9,626 bases of DNA from Nocardioides sp. GTDB taxonomy: Bacteria > Actinomycetota > Actinomycetes > Propionibacteriales > Nocardioidaceae. Positions 1 to 8,647 of the stretch are shown here, in pieces. The notes beneath the pieces are model-generated. The model had not been told where the DNA came from and did no database searches. It worked only from the letters and a program-made list of their open reading frames with translations. Every line of letters starts with the position of its first letter. The stretch's first letter is position 1. Made by a program: the position numbers and the translations under genes. The stretch lies in contig JAHEXO010000045.1 in the NCBI GenBank assembly GCA_023252065.1, positions 1-9,626 on the forward strand. Direction: 5' to 3'.

Positions 1-1351
<1,351 letters not shown>

Positions 1352-1816
1352 ATGACGATCTCCGGCGGCAGCGCGCTGGGCAAGGACGAGATCGACCGGA
1401 TGGTCAAGGAGGCCGAGCAGTACGCCGCCGAGGACGCCGCCCGCCGCGAGGCGGTCGAGACGCGCAACCAGGCCGACTCGCTGGTCTACTCCACCGAGAA
1501 GTTCCTCACCGACAACACCGACAAGATCCCGGACGACGTCAAGACCGAGGTCCAGGCCGACCTCGACGCCCTCAAGGCGACCCTGGAGAACGCCGAGGCG
1601 AGCTCCAGCGAGCTGCAGGCCGGCATCACCAAGCTCGGTGAGTCCAGCCAGAAGATGGGTGCCGCGATGTACGCCGCCGCCGAGGCCGACCAGGCTGCGG
1701 CCGGGGGCAGCGACGGCTCGACCGGTGCGGCCGACGATGACGTCGTGGACGCCGAGATCGTCGACGAGCCCGGCGACGAGTCCGGCGACGCGTCCGCCGA
1801 GGGCGAGTCGAAGTGA
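1352..1816 (+). CDS. dnaK: DnaK C-terminal part: last SBD-beta strand, helical lid and acidic tail
   Basis: This is the in-frame continuation of dnaK after the TAG, 154 residues from an ATG that directly abuts the stop. It begins MTISGGSALGKDEIDRM (end of the beta sandwich and start of helix A). The alpha-helical lid follows (EAEQYAAEDAARREAVETRNQADSLVYSTEKFL, then DVKTEVQADLDALKATLENAE). It ends in a low-complexity tail with the actinobacterial DnaK signature DDVVDAEIVDE. In an intact gene this is simply the C-terminus of DnaK, not a separate gene. If the stop is real, the ATG could be used only by reinitiation, because no convincing Shine-Dalgarno precedes it; GCGAGCAG just before the TAG is weak and too close. 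The TGA stop overlaps the GTG of grpE, which implies translational coupling. Confidence 0.9.
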   Translation: MTISGGSALGKDEIDRMVKEAEQYAAEDAARREAVETRNQADSLVYSTEKFLTDNTDKIPDDVKTEVQADLDALKATLENAEASSSELQAGITKLGESSQKMGAAMYAAAEADQAAAGGSDGSTGAADDDVVDAEIVDEPGDESGDASAEGESK

Positions 1817-2499
1817 CCCAGCGGCGGAAGGGGGAGCCCGACCAGGCTCCCCCTCCGACCGGCTCGTTCGGCGAGGCAGCCGGCGAGATGTCCGACGAGA
1901 CCGAGGTGGAGGAAACCGTGGCGACCCGTCACGACCAGCCGGTGAGCGAGAGCGACGTGACCGACATCAGCGGCGTAGACAACATGCTCGAGGAGGGCGC
2001 TCCGCTGGAGCCGTCCGACCTGGCCAACGGCGACGAGCGGGCGCAGTCCCAGGCCGCTCCAGACGCGCGGGCGGTCGAGCAGGCGCTGACCGAGCGGACG
2101 GCCGACCTCCAGCGCCTGCAGGCCGAGTACCTGAACTACAAGCGCCGCGTCGACCGCGACCGTGAGCTGGTGCGCGAGAACGCGACCTACGCCGCGCTCG
2201 CGCCCGTGGTCGAGGTGCTCGACACCATCGACCGGGCTCGCGAGCACGGCGATCTCGAGCCCGGCCTCCAGGCGGTCGCCGACCAGCTCGAGCGAGCGGT
2301 CAGCAGCGCCGGCCTCGTCAAGTACGGCGAGCCGGGCGACGCCTTCGACCCGCGCCTCCACGAGGCACTGAGCCACATGGGCGAGGATCCGGAGGTGGCG
2401 GTCACCACCGCCAAGGTGATCGCCAAGGCCGGCTACCGCATCGGTGACCGCGTCGTCCGCGCGGCCCAGGTGCTCGTGGTCGATCCCGGCGAGGCCTGA
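1813..2499 (+). CDS. grpE: GrpE, nucleotide exchange factor for DnaK
   Basis: Cytoplasmic homodimeric cochaperone that releases ADP from DnaK. From the first GTG the product has 228 residues. Residues 1-80 are acidic, disordered and poorly conserved. About 85-125 form the long coiled coil, with the family-typical LQRLQAEYLNYKRRVDRDR (99-117). The helical bundle follows, and then the beta wing with FDPRLHEAL (178-185) and GYRIGDRVVRAAQVLV (207-222). The GTG at 1813 overlaps the dnaK TGA by four bases, with GAGGG at 1799-1803 as a possible ribosome site. An alternative GTG at 1918 has a better one (GGAGG at 1908-1912, 5-base gap) and would give 193 residues, still a normal GrpE length. The conserved core is present either way, so only the start is uncertain. 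It lies in operon order dnaK-grpE-dnaJ-hspR. Confidence 0.95.
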   Translation: MTQRRKGEPDQAPPPTGSFGEAAGEMSDETEVEETVATRHDQPVSESDVTDISGVDNMLEEGAPLEPSDLANGDERAQSQAAPDARAVEQALTERTADLQRLQAEYLNYKRRVDRDRELVRENATYAALAPVVEVLDTIDRAREHGDLEPGLQAVADQLERAVSSAGLVKYGEPGDAFDPRLHEALSHMGEDPEVAVTTAKVIAKAGYRIGDRVVRAAQVLVVDPGEA

Positions 2500-2504
2500 C
2501 CCCG

Positions 2505-2552
2505 ACCGACAGCAACACCGACAGCAACACCGACAGCAACACCGACAGCCAC
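2505..2552 (+). repeat. Four tandem 12-bp repeats between grpE and dnaJ
   Basis: Three perfect copies of ACCGACAGCAAC (2505-2516, 2517-2528, 2529-2540) are followed by a fourth with one mismatch (ACCGACAGCCAC, 2541-2552) and a partial echo (AGCGAC). The array fills most of the 82-base gap between the grpE stop and the dnaJ start and sits just before the dnaJ ribosome site. The unit length is a multiple of three, so copy-number change would not alter any frame crossing it. It has no obvious dyad symmetry. It is probably a slippage-prone minisatellite; a regulatory or mRNA-spacer role is unproven. Confidence 0.9.
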
Positions 2553-2568
2553 AGCGACGACATCGGAG

Positions 2569-2577
2569 AGGAGGAGG
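2569..2577 (+). promoter_or_regulatory. Strong Shine-Dalgarno for dnaJ
   Basis: The run AGGAGGAGG contains two overlapping perfect AGGAGG cores, ending 7 and 4 bases before the ATG at 2582. It fixes the dnaJ start, although the same frame stays open far upstream through the tandem repeats. Confidence 0.85.
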
Positions 2578-2581
2578 GCAG

Positions 2582-3745
2582 ATGGCCACCGACAACACCC
2601 ACATCGACTGGGCGCAGAAGGACTTCTACGCCGAGCTCGGCGTCGGCAAGACCGCGACGCACGACGAGATCAAGAAGTCCTACCGCAAGCTCGCCCGCGC
2701 CAACCACCCCGACTCCAACCCCGGTGACACGGCCAAGCACGAGAAGTTCAAGAAGGTCGCCGAGGCCTACGACGTCGTCGGTGACGAGACCAAGCGCAAG
2801 CAGTACGACGAGATCCGACAGCTCTACGGCGGTGGCGGCTTCACCACGACCACCACCGGCGGGGCAGGCGGCGGGTTCGACCTCGGCGACCTGCTCCGTG
2901 AGCGCAGCGGCGGCTTCGGCGACCTGTTCGGCGACATCTTCGGCCCGCGCGGGAGCGCCCATCGCGGCGCCCGGACCCGCCCGGTGCGTGGCGTCGACGT
3001 CGAGTCCACCGCCACCATCGGCTTCGACGATGCGCTGGGTGGCGTCACCATCAGCCTGCGGCTGACCTCCGACTCGGCCTGCCCCGACTGCCACGGCACC
3101 GGCGGCAAGCCCGGCACCCAGCCGAAGATCTGCCCCGAGTGCGAGGGCGCAGGCTTCGTGGTCAACTCCACCGGCGGTGGCTTCTCGATGAACGAGACCT
3201 GCCCCCGCTGCGGCGGTCGCCAGCTGATCTACGACGAAGCCTGCCCGACCTGCCACGGCTCCGGACGCGGCACCTCCTCGCGCTCCATCCAGGCGCGCAT
3301 CCCGGCCGGCGTGAAGGACGGGCAGCGGATCCGGCTGCGCGGCAAGGGTGGCGCCGGCGAGAACGGCGGCGCGCCGGGTGACCTGTTCGTCACCGTCAAG
3401 GTCACCCCCCACCGGCTCTTCGGCCGCAAGGGCGACCACCTCACCCTCGACGTCCCGGTCTCCTTCGACGAGGCCGCGCTCGGCGCCGAGATCAAGATCC
3501 CCACCCTGGGCGGGGCCCCGGTGACGCTCAAGATCCCGGCAGGCACGCCCAACGGCCGCACCTTCCGGGTCCGCGGCAAGGGCGCCACCAAGAAGGACGG
3601 CACCAAGGGCGACCTGCTCGCCACGGTGCAGGTGCAGGTGCCGGCCCGGCTCAACGACGCGGCCCGCGACGCGCTCGCCGCCTATCGTGCAGCCGGTGTC
3701 GAGAGCACGCTGCGCGCCAACCTCTTTGAGCAGGCGAGCTCGTGA
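2582..3745 (+). CDS. dnaJ: DnaJ (Hsp40) type I cochaperone
   Basis: Delivers unfolded substrates to DnaK and stimulates its ATPase. The product has 387 residues, normal for type I DnaJ. The J domain spans about 13-78 with the catalytic HPD at 42-44. A G/F-rich linker follows (about 83-137, GGGGF...GGFGDLFGDIFGPRG). The zinc-binding domain has four cysteine pairs at 167/170, 184/187, 207/210 and 221/224, with motifs CPDCHGTG, CPECEGAG, CPRCGGRQ and CPTCHGSG. The third ends in Gln where Gly is usual, but all eight cysteines are kept, so zinc binding should be intact. The C-terminal substrate-binding domains contain IPAGVKDGQRIRLRGKG, GDLFVTVKVTPHRLFGRKGDHL and IPAGTPNGRTFRVRGKG. The start at ATG 2582 is set by the strong ribosome site just upstream. 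The TGA (3743-3745) shares its last base with an ATG of hspR, so the two genes are translationally coupled. Confidence 0.97.
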   Translation: MATDNTHIDWAQKDFYAELGVGKTATHDEIKKSYRKLARANHPDSNPGDTAKHEKFKKVAEAYDVVGDETKRKQYDEIRQLYGGGGFTTTTTGGAGGGFDLGDLLRERSGGFGDLFGDIFGPRGSAHRGARTRPVRGVDVESTATIGFDDALGGVTISLRLTSDSACPDCHGTGGKPGTQPKICPECEGAGFVVNSTGGGFSMNETCPRCGGRQLIYDEACPTCHGSGRGTSSRSIQARIPAGVKDGQRIRLRGKGGAGENGGAPGDLFVTVKVTPHRLFGRKGDHLTLDVPVSFDEAALGAEIKIPTLGGAPVTLKIPAGTPNGRTFRVRGKGATKKDGTKGDLLATVQVQVPARLNDAARDALAAYRAAGVESTLRANLFEQASS

Positions 3746-4173
3746 TGATGAGCGAGCCCCGGGTCCCCGGCCCCGACGCCGCGGTCTACGTGATCTCGGT
3801 GGCCGCCGAGCTCTCCGGCCTGCACCCGCAGACCCTGCGCTCCTACGAGCGGATGGGCCTGATCATGCCGGGGCGCACGGGAGGTGGCGGGCGCCGCTAC
3901 AGCCACCGCGACATCGAGCTGCTCCGCGAGATCGCGACCCTGACCGCTGGTGGCGTCGGCATCGAGGGCGTACGCCGCATCCTCGAGCTGGAGAACCACG
4001 TCACCGCGCTCCAGGCCCGCAACGACGAGCTGGCCACCGAGCTCGCGGCGACCCGCGAGGCCCTGCGTGACGCGGTGACCACGCGACGTACCGAGGACGC
4101 CAACCGGCTCCCCGTGCTGCGCCGGCCCGACCCGGAGGCGTCGATCGTCGTCTGGCGTCGCTCCCGCCACTGA
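3745..4173 (+). CDS. hspR: HspR, MerR-family heat-shock repressor
   Basis: Autoregulatory repressor that binds HAIR inverted repeats; in related actinobacteria it needs DnaK as corepressor, giving feedback on chaperone level. From ATG 3745 the product has 142 residues. It contains a MerR-type winged helix-turn-helix: YVISVAAELSGLHPQTLRSYERMGLI (15-40), the wing (GRTGGGGRRYS, 43-53), then the second helical pair DIELLREIATLTAGGVGIEGVRRIL. A coiled-coil helix follows (about 72-105), and the tail SIVVWRRSRH resembles that of HspR proteins. The start is ambiguous among GTG 3742, ATG 3745 and ATG 3748; all overlap or abut the dnaJ stop. A modest purine stretch, GAGCAGG (3728-3734), serves any of them. 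Its place as last gene after dnaJ is the classical actinobacterial arrangement. A matching operator is visible upstream of clpB. Confidence 0.95.
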   Translation: MMSEPRVPGPDAAVYVISVAAELSGLHPQTLRSYERMGLIMPGRTGGGGRRYSHRDIELLREIATLTAGGVGIEGVRRILELENHVTALQARNDELATELAATREALRDAVTTRRTEDANRLPVLRRPDPEASIVVWRRSRH

Positions 4174-4179
4174 CCCCAC

Positions 4180-4192
4180 TAGGTTCGCACGG
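4180..4192 (+). promoter_or_regulatory. Candidate -10 box placing the transcription start on the GTG (leaderless)
   Basis: TAGGTT at 4180-4185 matches the actinobacterial -10 pattern TANNNT. Its last T lies at -7 relative to the first base of the GTG at 4192, the spacing expected when transcription starts on the start codon itself. No good Shine-Dalgarno precedes that GTG, which fits leaderless translation. No -35 element is evident, since the upstream bases are the hspR 3' end. This is inference from pattern and spacing. Confidence 0.5.
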
Positions 4193-5196
4193 TGGAGACC
4201 CTCCAGGACGCCGTGGACGAGGTGGCACGTCGGTCACGCTTCTCGGGGGTGGTCCGCCTCGACCGAGCCGGTGAGACCGAGCTCGTGGCGGCGTATGGCC
4301 TCGCGGACCGCGCGCACCGGATCGCCAACACCGTCGACACGCAGTTCGCGACCGCGAGCGGGACCAAGGGTCTGACGGCGCTGGTCGTGCTGGCGCTCGT
4401 CGAGCGCGGGACCCTGCGGCTCGGCACCACCGCCCGCTCGCTGCTCGGTGACGACCTGCCGCTGGTCGCCGACGACGTGACCGTCGAGCACCTGCTGGCG
4501 CACCGGTCCGGCATCGGCGACTACCTCGCCGAGGACGCCGTCGACGGCGTGCAGGACTACGTCCTGAGCCGGCCGGTCCACGAGCTCACGACGACCGAGC
4601 GGTACCTGCCACTGCTCGAGGGGCACCCGACCGTCTCGCCTGCAGGGGAGCGCTTCTCCTACAACAACGGCGGCTACGTCCTGCTGGCCCTGCTGGCGGA
4701 GCGGGCCAGTGGCGTGGGCTACCACGAGCTCGTGCGCACGCTGGTGTGCGAGCCGGCCGGCATGGTGGACACCGAGTTCCTGCGCTCCGACGAGCTCCCC
4801 GGCCGGGCCGCCCGGGGCTACCTGACCGTCGACGGCCTGCGGACGAACGTGCTGCACCTCCCGGTCCTCGGCGCCGGCGACGGCGGCGCCTACACGACCT
4901 CGGCTGACTTCAGCGCCTTCTGGGGCGCCTTCTTCGCGGGACGCATCGTCGGCCCCGCCCTGGTCGCCGAGATGGTGCGCCCACGCAGCGACTGGCCCGA
5001 GGAGTCGGAGCGCTACGGCCTCGGCTTCCACCTGCACGCGACCGGAGATGCGGTGTGGCTGGAGGGGTACGACGCGGGCGTCTCGTTCCTGACCCTCCAC
5101 CGGCCCTCGACCGCGCTCACCTACACCGTCGTCGCCAACTGGTCCGAGGGCGCGTGGCCCCTGATTACCCTCCTCGGCGAGCGGACCGCCACCTGA
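4192..5196 (+). CDS. Beta-lactamase-fold serine hydrolase (class C / PBP4-like family)
   Basis: A 334-residue protein of the beta-lactamase-related serine hydrolase family, which includes class C beta-lactamases, DD-peptidases and esterases. The nucleophile motif SxxK is S56-G-T-K59 within FATASGTKGLTAL. The family stretch TVEHLLAHRSGIGDY follows at 97-111. The second motif YxN is Y157-N-N159 in FSYNNGGYVLLALL. The third motif, usually HxG or KTG, falls near the C-terminus in LEGYDAGVSF, where the histidine/lysine position appears to be Glu, so substrate preference is uncertain. There is no signal peptide and no membrane segment, so it is predicted cytoplasmic, unlike true beta-lactamases. 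It starts 18 bases after hspR, probably on its own leaderless promoter, and converges on the next gene with 27 bases between stops. A role in heat shock is not implied by the sequence. The fold call is firm; esterase, peptidase or other amide hydrolase cannot be distinguished. Confidence 0.85.
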   Translation: METLQDAVDEVARRSRFSGVVRLDRAGETELVAAYGLADRAHRIANTVDTQFATASGTKGLTALVVLALVERGTLRLGTTARSLLGDDLPLVADDVTVEHLLAHRSGIGDYLAEDAVDGVQDYVLSRPVHELTTTERYLPLLEGHPTVSPAGERFSYNNGGYVLLALLAERASGVGYHELVRTLVCEPAGMVDTEFLRSDELPGRAARGYLTVDGLRTNVLHLPVLGAGDGGAYTTSADFSAFWGAFFAGRIVGPALVAEMVRPRSDWPEESERYGLGFHLHATGDAVWLEGYDAGVSFLTLHRPSTALTYTVVANWSEGAWPLITLLGERTAT

Positions 5197-5223
5197 CCGC
5201 GATCCCACCGAGGCGCCGGACCG

Positions 5224-5715
5224 TCAGATGGGCCGCGGAGCCAGCCGTCGCAGGGCGATCCCGAGGAGGATCAGCAGGAGTCCGACCACCGCGGCCATGG
5301 CGGAGACGCCGAAGGCCACCACCGAGGTGAACAGGCTGGCCTGCAGGAACGACGCGGTCATCACCGTGTCGCGGTTGGGGTCGCCCTGAGGGAGCTCGGC
5401 GTACGTCTTGCCGCCGGCGATGTCCTGGGCGTGCTTGCCGATCGTCATGGCCTGGGAGTACGCCGTGAACGGGCCGTTCACGGCGTGACCGGCGAACATG
5501 TCGGCATCGTCGGAGACGGTGATCTTCTGGTCGGACAGGGTCTGCTCGACGGCGATGTAGGCGACGACGCCCGCAACGGTGAAGACCACTCCCGCGACGA
5601 TCATGATCATGGCGATGACGCGGACGCCTCCCCGGCGCCCACCGGCGTCGGCGTGCGTGCCAGGGCTGGTCGTGGTCGACCCGGCGGTCTCCGCCGGGCT
5701 GTCGGGTTGGGTCAT
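5224..5715 (-). CDS. Conserved two-helix membrane protein, function unknown
   Basis: A 163-residue protein. The start is ATG at 5715-5713, chosen because AGGAGGG lies 4-5 bases upstream on the minus strand; an upstream in-frame start at 5796 would add 27 unlikely residues. Residues 1-30 are a Ser/Thr/Gly/Pro-rich cytoplasmic tail and 31-56 form a hydrophobic helix (VRVIAMIMIVAGVVFTVAGV). Residues 57-126 are an extracytoplasmic segment, and about 127-155 form a second helix ending with basic RRLAPR. The loop holds stretches that I remember as conserved in actinobacterial relatives: GPFTAYSQA (81-89), GGKTYAELP (101-109) and TVMTASFLQASLFTSVVAFG (117-136). Such proteins are sometimes labelled 'aromatic ring-opening dioxygenase LigA' in databases; nothing here supports an enzyme. 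Its start faces clpB across a shared regulatory region, so stress regulation is possible but unshown. Confidence 0.85.
   Translation of the reverse strand: MTQPDSPAETAGSTTTSPGTHADAGGRRGGVRVIAMIMIVAGVVFTVAGVVAYIAVEQTLSDQKITVSDDADMFAGHAVNGPFTAYSQAMTIGKHAQDIAGGKTYAELPQGDPNRDTVMTASFLQASLFTSVVAFGVSAMAAVVGLLLILLGIALRRLAPRPI
5460..5486. repeat. 27-bp perfect palindrome inside the membrane-protein gene
   Basis: ACGCCGTGAACGG (5460-5472), one central G (5473), then CCGTTCACGGCGT (5474-5486): 13-bp arms with no mismatch. On the coding (minus) strand it encodes HAVNGPFTAY, so coding constraint on the loop motif may explain part of it. It could also form a tight mRNA hairpin or a protein-binding site. 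Confidence 0.85.
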
Positions 5716-5740
5716 GGGGCCCTCCTGAGATGACGGCCCC

Positions 5741-5758
5741 CGCGTTCCCGGGGACGCG
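5741..5758. repeat. 18-bp near-palindrome upstream of the membrane-protein gene
   Basis: CGCGTTCCC joined to GGGGACGCG gives eight of nine complementary pairs, centred about 34 bases upstream of the membrane-protein ATG (5715). It may be an operator or a leader hairpin. GC-rich palindromes arise easily at this composition, so confidence in function is low. Confidence 0.45.
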
Positions 5759-5831
5759 ATGCCTCCACGCTCCTCCCGATCCTCGGGGCGCCGCAACCTC
5801 CATCGGTGCCGGGGCCCAGGAAATTCACAGA

Positions 5832-5852
5832 GTTGAGGGGAATCGACTCAAC
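5832..5852. promoter_or_regulatory. HAIR operator (HspR-binding inverted repeat) upstream of clpB
   Basis: GTTGAGG-N7-ACTCAAC matches the known HAIR consensus CTTGAGT-N7-ACTCAAG in arm sequence and in the seven-base spacer (5839-5845). The exact dyad extends to AGTTGAG (5831-5837) and CTCAACT (5847-5853). It lies about 86 bases before the clpB ATG, and hspR is encoded 1.7 kb upstream. Binding of HspR here should repress clpB at normal temperature. The divergent membrane-protein gene starts 117 bases away on the other side and could also be affected. Confidence 0.88.
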
Positions 5853-5864
5853 TTCTGGATCGTT
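5839..5864 (+). promoter_or_regulatory. SigR/SigH-type promoter of clpB overlapping the HAIR operator
   Basis: GGAAT (5839-5843), 18 bases, then GTT (5862-5864) matches the GGAAT-N18-GTT promoter recognised by SigR of Streptomyces and similar to that of mycobacterial SigH. The -35 element lies inside the HAIR spacer, so bound HspR would block the sigma factor. Transcription would begin near 5870-5872, giving a leader of about 67 bases. Assignment is by pattern only. Confidence 0.7.
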
Positions 5865-5874
5865 GAGCAGGTGA

Positions 5875-5889
5875 GGGCCACAGTGGCCC
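5875..5889 (+). other. Hairpin near the 5' end of the clpB leader
   Basis: GGGCCAC and GTGGCCC around a central A give a perfect 7-bp-arm dyad, realistically a 6-bp stem with the loop CAG. It begins only a few bases after the predicted transcription start. It is not followed by a U-run, so it is not a terminator; a stabilising 5' stem is one possibility. Confidence 0.5.
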
Positions 5890-5937
5890 CACCACCGACG
5901 ACACCGACCCACTGCACCACGAGCGTGAAGGAAGAGC

Positions 5938-8526
<2,589 letters not shown>

Positions 8527-8535
8527 GCGGGCCGG

Positions 8536-8635
8536 GTGGTTTCGAGACGGGCGTCGCGACGCCCTGCTCAACCACCGACCCGCCCGGGCTGTTGCCGCTG
8601 GTTGAGGAGGCGCGCCAGCGCCGTCTCGAAACCAC
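8536..8635. repeat. Composite inverted repeat (REP-like) between convergent genes
   Basis: The outer arms GTGGTTTCGAGACGG (8536-8550) and CCGTCTCGAAACCAC (8621-8635) pair perfectly over 15 bp. Nested inside are the 12-bp palindrome GCGTCGCGACGC (8551-8562), inner arms CTCAACCA (8567-8574) and TGGTTGAG (8599-8606), and a hairpin GGCGC-GCCA-GCGCC (8609-8622). Folded, this gives a branched, cloverleaf-like structure. It starts 10 bases after the clpB stop and ends 12 bases before the stop of the reductase gene. I recall similar GGTTTCGAGACG/CTCAACCACC elements scattered in Nocardioides genomes, so it is probably a dispersed extragenic palindrome, possibly doubling as a bidirectional terminator. 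No U-run is present. Confidence 0.85.
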
Positions 8636-8647
8636 GCGGCGCGCCGA

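Noticed and set aside
2444..2581. N-terminally extended DnaJ, or a GrpE-DnaJ frameshift fusion through the repeats
   Set aside because: The extension translates as Gln/His/Arg low complexity, and the strong AGGAGG before ATG 2582 starts a normal DnaJ N-terminus.
1486..2604. Minus-strand open frame opposite dnaK/grpE, with a Cys/Arg-rich repeat segment
   Set aside because: It is a shadow of real plus-strand genes. The repeat-like peptide comes from the 12-bp tandem DNA repeats read in reverse, and there is no ribosome site or family similarity.
2402..3439. Minus-strand 345-codon frame opposite dnaJ
   Set aside because: Ala/Gly/Val-rich composition complementary to dnaJ; no domain and no start signal.
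5197..5223. Terminator between the convergent hydrolase and membrane-protein genes
   Set aside because: Only 27 bases and no stable stem with a T-run on either strand.
5224..5715. Aromatic ring-opening dioxygenase (LigA) identity for the membrane protein
   Set aside because: No metal-binding or dioxygenase motif; the sequence is two hydrophobic helices with a short loop.
8536..8635. CRISPR array or insertion-sequence ends
   Set aside because: There is one inverted element, no regularly spaced direct repeats, no transposase frame, and no visible target-site duplication.
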